Origin: a virus
DNA length: 37,089 bases
Reading direction: 5' to 3' (one strand)
Virus record (IMG/VR): IMGVR_UViG_3300044638_003266
Coordinates: 1-37,089 of that record
Shown here: in pieces, positions 7,408 to 15,487 of the stretch
Numbering within the stretch: position 1 is the stretch's first letter
Layout of the letters: every line of letters starts with the position of its first letter
Position numbers and translations under genes: made by a program
Notes under the pieces: model-generated
Database searches by the model: none
Told to the model about the DNA's origin: nothing
Seen by the model: the letters and a program-made list of their open reading frames with translations, nothing else

Positions 7408-8529
7408 ATGCCCCTACCCACTCCCAGAGGAGACGAATCGGAACAGGACTTTGTTTCCCGCTTTATGGGCAACGACCAAGCCATCAGCGATTTTCCCGAT
7501 GAAACACAGAGGGCGGCGGTTGCCTATCGCACTTATAGGGATGAGGATGAAGAAATGGCAGAGCTAGAATTGGGTGGGGTCTCGATCCTTGAGGTAGGCG
7601 AGGCCAAAGGGCATGACTTATTTGTAGACAAGAAAAGCCTAGAATCTGCCCTTGAAATTATGAAGTCCGCAAAGAACGGCGTGAAGGTGAAGATGAACCA
7701 CGGAAGCGGATTGGATGCTGTGGTAGGCTTTGCCCGCAACCCCCGCATCGAAGGCGATAAGCTAGTGGCCGACCTTCGCCTCCTCCGCAACTCCCCGCAC
7801 TACGGCCTCATCAAAGAGATGGCCGCAGAAGCTCCCGACCAGTTCGGCGTTTCCTTGGCTTTCGTGAACGAGTCCGAGACCATCAACGGCAAGGACTATA
7901 TCCGACCCCAATCCATCGCTTCCGCCGACCTAGTAAGTAGCCCTGCGGCAACCAATGGGCTTTTCGAGGAAATGGTTAAGTTCATGCAGAAATTTGCCGA
8001 AACCCAGACCAAATGCTCTGGAGAAACAATCAAAATGGGATATATGGTTGGCGGCAAGCCGATTCCCACCGATCTGCCCGAAGCGGAAGTTGAGGGCGAG
8101 GGTTTGACAAAAGGAGAAAACACAATGGAAAACAAAGATTACGGTAAGGAAGTGGAAGATATCAAGGTGCGCCTCGCCAAACTGGAAGAGGCCATGTCTC
8201 CCAAAGAAGAGGAAAAAGAGGATTCGGTTCCCAAGATTGAAGTCGAGGTTAAGCCGAAAGAGGAAATGGCGAAAAAGGAAGAGCCCAAGACCGAGGAGAT
8301 GTCCGAGGTTGTGAAAAAGGTTCTCACCGAGTTCGGCATCAAGCCTGTCCCCGCTTCCCCGGTGATCGAGGAGGCTCCCGCAAAGAAAGAGGAGCCGAAG
8401 AACTTCGAAGCCCTTGTATCGGCTCACCCCGAATACAAGACTTCAAAGCTGAACGCCATGAAAGCGGTCATGCTCTCCAACCCCAACGAATACCGTGAGG
8501 CTCTGTCTCGTGGTATTAAGAACATCTAA
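7408..8529 (+). CDS. Prohead protease with C-terminal scaffold region
   Basis: A 373-residue protein. The ATG at 7408 is chosen because it follows the portal stop and the TTGACATAA motif; a longer frame from 7342 would overlap the portal gene. The N-terminal 215 residues look like a serine prohead protease: His98 in VKMNHGSG, Ser149 in QFGVSLAF, then SADLVSSPAATNGLF near the domain end, where many phage proteases have a similar motif. From about 240 the chain is Lys/Glu-rich with predicted coiled coil, as in a scaffold, and ends in a basic helix that could bind the capsid protein. A nested start at 8125 may release the scaffold separately. It should cut itself and other proteins during head maturation. 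Confidence 0.75.
   Translation: MPLPTPRGDESEQDFVSRFMGNDQAISDFPDETQRAAVAYRTYRDEDEEMAELELGGVSILEVGEAKGHDLFVDKKSLESALEIMKSAKNGVKVKMNHGSGLDAVVGFARNPRIEGDKLVADLRLLRNSPHYGLIKEMAAEAPDQFGVSLAFVNESETINGKDYIRPQSIASADLVSSPAATNGLFEEMVKFMQKFAETQTKCSGETIKMGYMVGGKPIPTDLPEAEVEGEGLTKGENTMENKDYGKEVEDIKVRLAKLEEAMSPKEEEKEDSVPKIEVEVKPKEEMAKKEEPKTEEMSEVVKKVLTEFGIKPVPASPVIEEAPAKKEEPKNFEALVSAHPEYKTSKLNAMKAVMLSNPNEYREALSRGIKNI
8104..8109 (+). promoter_or_regulatory. TTGACA leader variant with strong ribosome site inside the protease gene
   Basis: TTGACA is followed by AAAGGAG and, 8 bases later, an in-frame ATG at 8125. The layout closely copies the leader of the tail tube candidate at 18765, which is hard to explain as mere coding sequence. 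Confidence 0.5.
8125..8529 (+). CDS. Nested scaffold protein (internal start within the protease gene)
   Basis: An in-frame ATG at codon 240 of the protease gene would give a 134-residue protein: a coiled-coil segment (VEDIKVRLAKLEEAMS), Lys/Glu/Pro-rich repeats and a C-terminal helix ending REALSRGIKNI. AAAGGAG at ideal spacing precedes it. Lambda makes scaffold Nu3 in the same manner from inside protease gene C, so the arrangement has a known model. Two distinct products are inferred from sequence only. Confidence 0.6.
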   Translation: MENKDYGKEVEDIKVRLAKLEEAMSPKEEEKEDSVPKIEVEVKPKEEMAKKEEPKTEEMSEVVKKVLTEFGIKPVPASPVIEEAPAKKEEPKNFEALVSAHPEYKTSKLNAMKAVMLSNPNEYREALSRGIKNI

Positions 8530-8546
8530 CAAAGGATACAAATAAA

Positions 8547-8912
8547 ATGGGAACTCAAGTAGACGGATTTTTCAAAACCTTCACTTTCGCTTCGGCGATT
8601 AGTGCTTATCGTGGCGTTCAGCCCACCTCGACTGCTGGTGCGGCTCAAGCCTCTGTGACTGGTGCTACTCTTTGCATCGGCTTTACACAGGAAGATGTGG
8701 CCGCTGGTGATTCTGGCACGGTGAAGTTATTTCACCCGACCTATTTCGCCACCGTGTCCGGGACTTGCGCCGTGGGAGATTCGCTCTCCTTTGACGCTTC
8801 TGGTCTCGTGACCACGCTGGCGGCTAATGTCATCTCGGCTGGCATCGCTCTCGAAGCGGCCACCGAAACTGGTGCGGTGATCGAGATCGCCGTTCCTCTC
8901 AAAGTTGACTAA
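8547..8912 (+). CDS. Capsid decoration (head stabilising) protein candidate
   Basis: A 121-residue beta-rich, Ala/Thr/Gly-rich protein directly before the major capsid gene, the usual place of gpD-like decoration proteins. The N-terminus (MGTQVDGFFKTFTFASAI) could be the arm that meets the capsid, and the C-terminus ends in a regular TGAVIEIAVPLKVD strand. The start follows AAAGGA at good spacing. These proteins clamp the expanded shell at three-fold sites. Sequence similarity to a named family is modest and position does most of the work. Confidence 0.6.
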   Translation: MGTQVDGFFKTFTFASAISAYRGVQPTSTAGAAQASVTGATLCIGFTQEDVAAGDSGTVKLFHPTYFATVSGTCAVGDSLSFDASGLVTTLAANVISAGIALEAATETGAVIEIAVPLKVD

Positions 8913-8943
8913 AGATTAACAACTAACCAAGGATAAATAGAAA

Positions 8944-9912
8944 ATGAGTTATATCGCTGGCGGCACGACCATTCGTGCGGACATCAACCAAGCTCTCATC
9001 GAGGCTCCTCAAGCCGATGTGGGATTGATCGGCGCAACCCTTCTCCCCTTGCAGAATGTACAAGCCAAGGCCGGAACCTATCTCAAGGTTCAGCTTGCGG
9101 CGGCTGACCTTCTCTCCAACAACTCGGCCATCCGTTCGGCAGGTTCCGAGTATCAGAGGGGCATTCGTTCCTTCACCTCGGCCAACTACCAGACCGAGGA
9201 GTTTGGCTTGGAAGAGTTGCTGGACGATTCCAGTGTTGAGGATTTGAACCGCTTCTTTGCGGTGGAATCCGAAACCGCCAAGTTCCTCCTCCGCCAGATC
9301 AAGCTCGGTCACGAAAAGCGTGTTGCCGACCTGCTCTGGGCGGCAAGCACCCCCTTCGCCACGGCTGACCAGACTCGCGCCGTTGCCTATACGAACACAA
9401 ACATCGCCACGGTTGATGTTGCTCGTGACGTTGCGGCGGCCAAGCTCGCTCTCAACAAGTTGGGCTATGAGCCGAATTGCATTGCGATGTCGGCCAATGT
9501 GTTTGAGTTGATTCGCCGTTCCACCCTCCTACAGAATCAGTTCTTCGGTGTTATCTCCAACACCGGGGCTCGCCTTCTGAGTGAGGCTGAAATCGCGGCG
9601 GCTCTGGGCGTGCAGACGCTCGCAGTCGGTCGTGCGGCCTACAACACCGCCAACAAGGGCAAGAGCTACTCGGGCTCCTTCATCGTCCCCGACAGCAAGA
9701 TCGTTGTCGGACAGATCGCTGGCGGCGAGTTCACCGCTGGCGGAATCGGGCGCACCTTGGTTTGGGCGGCTGATGCGGCTGGGTTCGTCAGCGAATCCTA
9801 CCGTGACGAGGCTCGCCGTTCCAATGTCCTCCGTGTTCGCATGAACACCGATGAGGTTGTGATCGACAGCAATGCGGCGGTTCGTATCACCACCGACTAC
9901 TCGGCAAGCTAA
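8944..9912 (+). CDS. Major capsid protein
   Basis: A 322-residue protein after protease, scaffold and decoration genes. The pattern is that of a phage coat protein: an N-terminal region with QNVQAKAGTYLKVQ, then a segment SANYQTEEFGLEELLDD, an E-loop and spine-helix-like stretch FFAVESETAKFLLRQIKLG, and a C-terminal region GRTLVWAADAAGFVSESY with basic residues. It lacks an obvious long delta domain, in keeping with a separate scaffold. GC content is higher and codon choice more uniform (GCG, GAC, CTC) than in the neighbouring cargo genes, as expected for the most expressed gene. A strong terminator follows. Confidence 0.85.
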   Translation: MSYIAGGTTIRADINQALIEAPQADVGLIGATLLPLQNVQAKAGTYLKVQLAAADLLSNNSAIRSAGSEYQRGIRSFTSANYQTEEFGLEELLDDSSVEDLNRFFAVESETAKFLLRQIKLGHEKRVADLLWAASTPFATADQTRAVAYTNTNIATVDVARDVAAAKLALNKLGYEPNCIAMSANVFELIRRSTLLQNQFFGVISNTGARLLSEAEIAAALGVQTLAVGRAAYNTANKGKSYSGSFIVPDSKIVVGQIAGGEFTAGGIGRTLVWAADAAGFVSESYRDEARRSNVLRVRMNTDEVVIDSNAAVRITTDYSAS

Positions 9913-9935
9913 AATATAGATTGTGTGGTTCCTCC

Positions 9936-9974
9936 GAGGGGCTAGAGCCTAAAAACTCTAGCCCCTCTTTCTTT
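9936..9974 (+). terminator. Strong intrinsic terminator after the capsid gene
   Basis: A perfect 12-bp stem (GAGGGGCTAGAG / CTCTAGCCCCTC) with loop CCTAAAAA is followed by TTTCTTT. It lies 23 bases after the capsid stop and would separate the head genes from the cargo genes. The T-run ends right at the next start codon. Confidence 0.9.
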
Positions 9975-10106
9975 ATGGTTAAGATCATAATTTTGTGCCT
10001 TGCTCTTTCTGGATGCTCCGAACCTATTTACAGAGAGAACGAGCTTCCTAGTTATTCGGATATGTCTGCGGCCAAAGATGCCCAAGAAGTATTGACAAAA
10101 CCCTAG
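9975..10106 (+). CDS. Small lipoprotein, possible superinfection-exclusion factor
   Basis: A 43-residue protein with a short signal peptide and lipobox: MVKIIILCLALSGC, Cys14 being the lipidation site. The mature part is about 30 residues and acidic. Longer starts upstream would put the terminator hairpin inside the gene and hide the signal peptide, so the ATG at 9975 is preferred. Tiny lipoproteins between late genes are known in phages that block their own receptor (for example Llp of T5), and o-spanins are similar in size. Which applies here is not visible. Its last codons contain a TTGACA leader for the next gene. Confidence 0.55.
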   Translation: MVKIIILCLALSGCSEPIYRENELPSYSDMSAAKDAQEVLTKP

Positions 10107-10130
10107 AAGAAATCCTTAATCTGAAATCCT
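10092..10130 (+). promoter_or_regulatory. Composite leader: TTGACA plus two GAAATCCT repeats
   Basis: TTGACAAAA at 10092 is followed by GAAATCCT at 10109 and again at 10123, just before the ATG at 10133. The same order (TTGACA, then GAAATCCT, then ATG) occurs at 34392-34426. Confidence 0.45.
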
Positions 10131-10132
10131 CC

Positions 10133-11788
10133 ATGCGAAATCCTGTTAGCCTATATTTAATCGCCGGAAATGAAGAGGCGTATATTGAAAGATGTATTCG
10201 TAGCTTTGCCCCACTTGCCGCTGAAACAGTTGTCTGTATCGCAAGAGGATCGCAAGCCCCAGACAAAACAGAGGAGATCGCCAAAAGCCTTGGGGCTAAA
10301 GTCGTTTATTACCAGAATCAAAAAACTAGCTGGCCTCATATAGACGACTTTGCAAGCGCAAGGAATATGGCCTTAAACGCCTGTTCCTGCGATTGGTCTT
10401 TCTGGGTGGATGCCGATGATGAGATGGCGAAGGATGCCCCACAGATTGTGGACGATGCCATAGACCAAGCCAACCAAAAGAGTGCAGACCTAATTGCGTT
10501 TCGTTATTGGGTGGAGAACGCCTCTTTGAACCCCCTTCGGGAGATGGCCTTGCGAAAAGGCAGGGGCAAATGGAAAAATAGGGTTCACGAAATGCTTGTT
10601 GCAGACGACCAAAACAAGTTGATTGGGATTGATAGGATCGTTAGGGTTCACAAGCCGCACGGATACAAGGCAACCAGCGCAGAGAGAAATTTTAGAATCA
10701 TTGAGGATGTGATCGAACCAGCCCCCAACGCCCTTTACTATAAAGCCCAAGAGCAGTTTTTGTCCGGCAAGGCCGCAGAATGCTATGAAACAAGCAAAAA
10801 GGCTCTGATGTTTGAAAGCCTAGAGGATACCCTTCGATACGATGTCCTGTGCAATCTTGGCAGAATTTCCCCAGAAAAGGAAAGGCTTAAATGGCTCGGG
10901 GAGGCAATTACCCTTATGCCAGACCGCAGGGAAGCCTACTTTTGGGCGGGGCAAGAATACGCGGGGAAAGGCAAATGGATCAAGTGTTATGGGGCGATGA
11001 GGTCTTGCATGACCCTCCCAAGGCCAAAGGTTCATTATTGGAATTTGAACGAAGCCATCTATCAATGGCAATCACTAGACCTATACGAAACAGCAAGTGT
11101 TTCAGTTGGGGAAATTGGCGAGGCCGAAAAGATGAAGAAGGCAAGGCCAGCCCCCAAGATTTCAATCATCCACGCCACAAAGGGAAGGCCGCAAATCGCC
11201 TGGCAAAGACGCTGGCAATGGCTCTCCTTAGCCGAAAAGCCCCTTGAGGTTGAATGGCTTTTTGTTGTCGATCACGATGACCCCCAAGATTACACCCCAC
11301 ATCAAGCCATCCGATGCAACCCCGGCGGAATCGTGAATGCTTGGAACCACGGCGCAAAACAGGCCAAAGGGGATATCTTGGTTCAAATGTCGGATGACTG
11401 GAGCCCGCCGAGGCATTGGGATGCCCTAATTTCGACCGCTATTGGGGCTACAAATGAGGAGAAGGTCTTGGCAATATCTGATGGCCTACGAACCGACAAA
11501 CTCCTTTGTATGGCGATTATGACGCAAAAGAGGCTAGAAAAACAAGGGGGTTATATGTTCCACCCCGAATACCAAGAGAGCGATGGCATCTATTCAGACA
11601 ATGAATTTACAGAAAGAGCTTATGGTGATGGAGTTGTAGTTGAGGCCAAACATATTCAATTCAAACATGAAAATCCTTTATTTACAGGCGGGAAGCCGGA
11701 TGATCTAATCAAACATCACAACAAGCCAGAATTTTACGAGAAGGGCAAAGTTATTTATGAGAAAAGAAAAGCCGCAAATTGGAATTAG
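10133..11788 (+). CDS. Two-domain glycosyltransferase (GT2-like N- and C-terminal domains)
   Basis: A 551-residue protein. The N-terminal GT-A domain starts SLYLIAGNEEAYIERCI, typical of family 2 transferases, and has an acidic metal-binding motif in WVDADDEM near residue 92. The centre (about 200-340) is helical and TPR-like, as in SunS-like phage transferases. A second GT-A-like domain begins near 345 (ISIIHATKGRP), with VVDHDDP near 380 and QMSDDWSPP near 417. It would move a sugar from an activated donor to an acceptor, perhaps twice. It leads the sugar cassette placed right behind the capsid gene. Acceptor (virion protein, DNA or host surface) is unknown. Confidence 0.8.
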   Translation: MRNPVSLYLIAGNEEAYIERCIRSFAPLAAETVVCIARGSQAPDKTEEIAKSLGAKVVYYQNQKTSWPHIDDFASARNMALNACSCDWSFWVDADDEMAKDAPQIVDDAIDQANQKSADLIAFRYWVENASLNPLREMALRKGRGKWKNRVHEMLVADDQNKLIGIDRIVRVHKPHGYKATSAERNFRIIEDVIEPAPNALYYKAQEQFLSGKAAECYETSKKALMFESLEDTLRYDVLCNLGRISPEKERLKWLGEAITLMPDRREAYFWAGQEYAGKGKWIKCYGAMRSCMTLPRPKVHYWNLNEAIYQWQSLDLYETASVSVGEIGEAEKMKKARPAPKISIIHATKGRPQIAWQRRWQWLSLAEKPLEVEWLFVVDHDDPQDYTPHQAIRCNPGGIVNAWNHGAKQAKGDILVQMSDDWSPPRHWDALISTAIGATNEEKVLAISDGLRTDKLLCMAIMTQKRLEKQGGYMFHPEYQESDGIYSDNEFTERAYGDGVVVEAKHIQFKHENPLFTGGKPDDLIKHHNKPEFYEKGKVIYEKRKAANWN

Positions 11789-11825
11789 GCCAGCCAAAAA
11801 AGGCGAGGATACCAAGGGGCTTGGT

Positions 11826-12026
11826 ATGATTAAATTTGGCAAATCGCGCCCAGACAAAACAAAATATATTCTTTTAGATTTCGAGTATGACGAAAAAGCG
11901 GGGAAAGAGCTTTACAGGATTGGGATGGAATTGCTTGCCAAGGATAAGGAAGCCGTCATCAACTATGTGATTGTGAAGGCCGTGAAATACACAGCAGAAC
12001 TTGGTAAAGCAAAATGCAAGAAATAA
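11826..12026 (+). CDS. Small hypothetical protein of the glycan cassette
   Basis: A 66-residue protein from the ATG at 11826, which has AAGGGG five bases upstream. An upstream ATG at 11757 would add 23 residues and overlap the transferase gene by 32 bases. The chain is basic at its N-terminus, then has the strand YILLDFEYD and a helix with many Lys and Ala. The family was not recognised. It overlaps the next methyltransferase gene by 13 bases, so it is probably co-translated with it. Confidence 0.5.
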   Translation: MIKFGKSRPDKTKYILLDFEYDEKAGKELYRIGMELLAKDKEAVINYVIVKAVKYTAELGKAKCKK

Positions 12027-12613
12027 GGATTGATGATCCATTTGGCTCAGCCCTTGCCAAATATAGCACCGGGCTTGAGTGCGGGATTGAGATTGGGGGA
12101 GGAACAGGGGATGGCTCAACCCAATGTATCAAAACCAAGGAGCTATTTAGTTTCGAGATTCACCCAGACCGCATAGGCCGACATGGGATGAATGTTTCCA
12201 TGAGGCAAGGAGGAACCGCGTTTCATCATCTTTCAAGCAATCCGGACAAATGGATGCGAGAGGAACAGATTAAGGAATTTTACCAATCCACAAAAACCAA
12301 CCTCAACGCCTATCCTATTGAGCAAATTTTAGGATGGCTAAAAGATGACTTGCTAAGTGCCTCAAAATATAAATGGGGAACGACCCACTTGGCATACAAT
12401 CCCGATTTTATTCTTTTAGATGGCGGAGCTTTTTCTGGAGAGGCAGACATGGCCGAGTGGTTTCCAAGGCTTAAGGATGGAGGAATTATTGCCCTAGACG
12501 ATGTGAACGATATTAAGAATCTGGCAAACTATAATTGGCTGAATTCTTGCGGGTATTCTTGCCTATATCAAAATATGGAATGGCGGAATGGGTCAGCCAT
12601 CTTTAGAAAATGA
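12014..12613 (+). CDS. Class I SAM-dependent methyltransferase-like protein
   Basis: A 199-residue protein. A Gly-rich loop IEIGGGTGDGST at residues 26-37 looks like motif I of a class I methyltransferase. FSFEIHPDR follows where an acidic residue contacts the SAM ribose, and FILLDGG plus GGIIALDDVND fill later strand positions. It resembles enzymes acting on small sugars or glycans rather than DNA, as no DPPY or PCQ motif is present. Its stop overlaps the next gene by ATGA. Substrate is inferred from the sugar-cassette context. Confidence 0.6.
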   Translation: MQEIRIDDPFGSALAKYSTGLECGIEIGGGTGDGSTQCIKTKELFSFEIHPDRIGRHGMNVSMRQGGTAFHHLSSNPDKWMREEQIKEFYQSTKTNLNAYPIEQILGWLKDDLLSASKYKWGTTHLAYNPDFILLDGGAFSGEADMAEWFPRLKDGGIIALDDVNDIKNLANYNWLNSCGYSCLYQNMEWRNGSAIFRK

Positions 12614-13191
12614 TTGTCTTAAATGTCGGGGCAAATGACGGGGCGGACGATTGCCACGATTTTGTGATGGCAAATAGGCAATCAATATCGGAAGTTCACT
12701 TAATAGACCCAAGCCATGAGGCAATCGAAAAATGCAAGGAAACATATAGGGATATTCAGCAAGCAAAATTTCACGAGTCCGCCATCATTCCAGACGACTC
12801 AAACGCCGCAATTCTTTATAGCCCCAAGAACCAGCCAGACAGCCATCATTCCTCGCTCATCCCGAACCATACCCTTTACCACGGCCACAAAACCATTGAA
12901 GGCGTAGCGGTAAAGGCCATCAGCCTTCCAAGATTCTTTGAGCAAAATAAAATCACGAAATGCGACAGGCTTTATATCGACACAGAAGGGATGGATTGCC
13001 ATATCCTCCTCGCCTTGGATTTGGCTAAATATAAAATCGACTTTATTCAATTTGAGGTGTTGCACTCGGACGGGCTTCAAACCAAGGGGCAGAATTACGC
13101 CATGATTACCAAAAGGCTTCTTGGCCTTGGATATTCGATTAGAAAGAGCGGAGAATGGAACGAAATAGCGGAGAAAATATGGAACACATAA
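12610..13191 (+). CDS. FkbM-family methyltransferase
   Basis: A 193-residue protein with the FkbM pattern: N-terminal VLNVGANDGADD (motif I), VHLIDPSHEA (motif II region), and RLYIDTEGMDCHILLALD near residues 118-135, where the D-x-E-G-x-D signature lies. FkbM enzymes O-methylate sugars and related natural products. It overlaps the previous gene by four bases and the next by 13, so expression is coupled. In this cassette it most likely caps a phage-made glycan. Confidence 0.8.
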   Translation: MIVLNVGANDGADDCHDFVMANRQSISEVHLIDPSHEAIEKCKETYRDIQQAKFHESAIIPDDSNAAILYSPKNQPDSHHSSLIPNHTLYHGHKTIEGVAVKAISLPRFFEQNKITKCDRLYIDTEGMDCHILLALDLAKYKIDFIQFEVLHSDGLQTKGQNYAMITKRLLGLGYSIRKSGEWNEIAEKIWNT

Positions 13192-13715
13192 ATTCAGACT
13201 TTGAAGAACAATGGTTCACATATCCGAGGCTTTATCGGATGCTTGTTGAGAATTGCCGACCTGATGGGACTATCGTTGAGCTTGGGGCTTGGAAGGGAAG
13301 GAGTTCGGCGTTCCTTGTGGTTGAGGCTAAAAACAAAAGCCACAATATCAAGATTCACATTGTCGATACTTGGCTTGGGTCGGGCGAGCATACCGCCGGA
13401 ATGACTGATGGGCTTTATGAGAAATTCATTTCAAATATGGCTCCGCTAAATGGGCACTACCAATCCCACAGAATGACAACCGATGAGGCGGCTCCGCTTT
13501 TTGGGGACGGTTCGCTAGATGCGGTTTTCATAGATGCAGACCATACTTATGATGCCGTAAAAAAAGATATTGCAAATTGGATGCCAAAAGTTCGCAAAGG
13601 CGGAATCTTGGCTGGCCATGATTATATCCATACTTGGCCGGGGGTCATCCAAGCGGTTAATGAATCTATCTCCGGCTTTTCAACGATGGAACAATGCTGG
13701 TTCAAACAATGCTAA
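13179..13715 (+). CDS. Class I methyltransferase (Methyltransf_24-like)
   Basis: A 178-residue protein from the ATG at 13179, which has GGAG six bases upstream; a start at 13155 would add 8 residues. Motif I is VELGAWKGRSSAFL, followed by IHIVDTW; LDAVFIDADHTYDAVKKDI and KGGILAGHDY fit the Methyltransf_24 family, whose members include sugar and antibiotic O-methyltransferases. It is the third methyltransferase-like gene in a row. Its end overlaps the next gene slightly. Confidence 0.75.
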   Translation: MEHINSDFEEQWFTYPRLYRMLVENCRPDGTIVELGAWKGRSSAFLVVEAKNKSHNIKIHIVDTWLGSGEHTAGMTDGLYEKFISNMAPLNGHYQSHRMTTDEAAPLFGDGSLDAVFIDADHTYDAVKKDIANWMPKVRKGGILAGHDYIHTWPGVIQAVNESISGFSTMEQCWFKQC

Positions 13716-14476
13716 CCATTTTTACAATCGTTCTTAATGGCGAGCCTTATATTTCTAAAAAGCTAGAGGCATACCAAAAGCTCGCAATCCCTTGGCAGTG
13801 GCGAATTGTCGAGGGGGTAAGCCAGCCGACCAACTGCACAAGATGGTGTAAGCAAGTCCCAGACAAATGGCACAAGGAATTTCGATCCATAGACGGAACG
13901 CATGAATATCTAAAAAATCTAAAACACGATAAGGTAAAAATCTATTCCCAGAATAAGCCCTTTAACGGAAAGATTGAAATGGTGAACAAAGCTCTTGAGG
14001 GAGTGGATTGCGGGGTTGTGATGGAACAGGATGCCGATGAATTTTGGACTCCAGAGCAGATGACCGCAGTTTATGATTTGCTAAAAGATCGCACCCCCGG
14101 AGTGACTGCACAATTTCATTGCAACTACCATATTGGGAAAAAGGTTGTGGTTAGCCGAAGCGGGCTAGGCTCTTATCCTTATGAGTGGTATAGGGCATGG
14201 AAGTGGGGCGAGGGGATTCACTTTACCAGCCACGAACCGCCCATCTTGAATCATCAGCCCATTAGAATCCCAAGAGGAATTACAGAGGAGATGGGGCTTA
14301 TATTTGAGCATTACGCCTACTGCACGCAACAAACCGTGGCCTTCAAGCAGGATTTCTATGGATATACTGGCCTTTTGAAATCTTGGGAGGAGCTACAACA
14401 AACCCACGGCCCTGTTCGGCTCAATAGATATTTTGCCCATGTTCAAGACCGAAGTGTGGTGGACGATGCAACTTAA
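13709..14476 (+). CDS. Glycosyltransferase-like protein (GT-A fold)
   Basis: A 255-residue protein. It opens MLTIFTIVLNGEPYI, the first strand of a GT2-like domain, and has the acidic motif MEQDADEFW near residue 108, matching a DxD metal site. The ATG at 13709 overlaps the previous stop by 7 bases; an ATG at 13694 is also possible. The C-terminal half is rich in aromatic residues and His. It would add a sugar from a nucleotide donor; specificity cannot be read. Confidence 0.65.
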   Translation: MLTIFTIVLNGEPYISKKLEAYQKLAIPWQWRIVEGVSQPTNCTRWCKQVPDKWHKEFRSIDGTHEYLKNLKHDKVKIYSQNKPFNGKIEMVNKALEGVDCGVVMEQDADEFWTPEQMTAVYDLLKDRTPGVTAQFHCNYHIGKKVVVSRSGLGSYPYEWYRAWKWGEGIHFTSHEPPILNHQPIRIPRGITEEMGLIFEHYAYCTQQTVAFKQDFYGYTGLLKSWEELQQTHGPVRLNRYFAHVQDRSVVDDAT

Positions 14477-15149
14477 AGTCATCAAGTATCAACAAAGGCT
14501 GGGGGATGTTCTCCGATGCCTCCCCGCCTGTAAATATCTAGCCGACCAAGGGCATGAGGTTTTATTCGATTGCTTCGAACAATATTATGGCGTGTTTGAT
14601 TTGGTGTCCTATGCGAAGCCAATGGGCGCAATCCCATTCAATGCAGATATTATTGATCTTGAGGTATGGCCTAATAAATATATTGATTACAGAAAGAGCA
14701 GAAAGACTTGGACTGATTTTGTTTATTCAGACCCAAGGATCAAAGACGCAGACAAAACAAACATTATTCTGGACAGGCTTGGGCAAGAAAGAGCGGATGT
14801 ATTGCCGGAGCAATATCACCTTATAGCCCCATTTGGAATCTCCCAAGGCTATCCAAGAAGCCCCATTCAAATAATCCAAGAGGCGGCCAAGGAGCTTGGG
14901 AAGGAGAAAATTATTGTTCTATGCCCCCCGGAATTTCAAATCCAAGGCTTAAGGACATATACCGCGCCTAGCGTTGAGCAGATGGCAAAGGCGATTAGGG
15001 ATGCAGAGGAATTTTGGGCGATCAACTCCGCCCCTGTTTGTCTTGCTTCGGCGGTCAGAAGGGGCAAGCAAACAAGATTTTGGGGGGTCAAAAACGAATG
15101 GGAGACTGACAACATATTTGAATTTGAGGGGCTTGTAAGAGTGGATTGA
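14466..15149 (+). CDS. Heptosyltransferase-like (GT9/GT-B) protein
   Basis: A 227-residue protein. The N-terminus LKVIKYQQRLGDVLRCLPAC resembles the RLGD acceptor loop of ADP-heptose:LPS transferases, and the C-terminal part (WAINSAPVCLASAVRRGKQT) resembles the donor-binding end of GT-B enzymes. It is shorter than full-length GT9 enzymes (about 320-350), so a trimmed phage version is likely. The start at 14466 overlaps the previous gene by 11 bases. Its stop is part of a TTGACATAA motif that leads the tail genes. Confidence 0.55.
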   Translation: MQLKVIKYQQRLGDVLRCLPACKYLADQGHEVLFDCFEQYYGVFDLVSYAKPMGAIPFNADIIDLEVWPNKYIDYRKSRKTWTDFVYSDPRIKDADKTNIILDRLGQERADVLPEQYHLIAPFGISQGYPRSPIQIIQEAAKELGKEKIIVLCPPEFQIQGLRTYTAPSVEQMAKAIRDAEEFWAINSAPVCLASAVRRGKQTRFWGVKNEWETDNIFEFEGLVRVD

Positions 15150-15154
15150 CATAA
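15146..15154 (+). promoter_or_regulatory. TTGACATAA leader motif, copy 3
   Basis: This exact copy contains the stop of the last cassette gene and ends 11 bases before the GTG at 15166, with AAGGGG between. It marks the border between cargo and neck/tail genes. Confidence 0.5.
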
Positions 15155-15165
15155 GGGGTGGTTTT

Positions 15166-15483
15166 GTGGGCGGGGCTATTTCCACTTCTTATTTCGGCAA
15201 CGACTTGTCCTATGTCATAAACGATCTTTGGACAAGCGTAACAGGGCTTGCCACAAACGCCATATCCGCCTCTGTCACAGACTTGGCGACTTCCTCTGAA
15301 CTGGATGTGGGCGGGGAGGTTTTTAGGATCACCCAAAGCCTAGTGGTTTGCGCCGGGGTAATTTCAGCCCCATCAATCGGGGGCTTGGTCACTTTGGCTG
15401 GTAATGAAAGAATGATTGCGGGCTTTAGCCTGTCCCCAGATGGCATCTCCTACACAATTGAACTTGCCGATATAACCACCTAA
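15166..15483 (+). CDS. Neck or head-tail joining protein candidate
   Basis: A 105-residue beta-rich protein from a GTG start preceded by AAGGGG. The helix at residues 10-45 (LSYVINDLWTSVTGLATNAI) is followed by regular strands (EVFRITQSLVV, RMIAGFSLSPDGISYTIEL), fitting small stopper proteins such as gpFII. Position, before two tail-completion-like genes, supports this. No clear family signature was recognised. Confidence 0.4.
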   Translation: MGGAISTSYFGNDLSYVINDLWTSVTGLATNAISASVTDLATSSELDVGGEVFRITQSLVVCAGVISAPSIGGLVTLAGNERMIAGFSLSPDGISYTIELADITT

Positions 15484-15487
15484 TTCT

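Noticed and set aside
9921-9974. Longer N-terminus for the small lipoprotein
   Set aside because: It would translate through the terminator hairpin and bury the signal peptide; the ATG at 9975 gives a clean lipobox.
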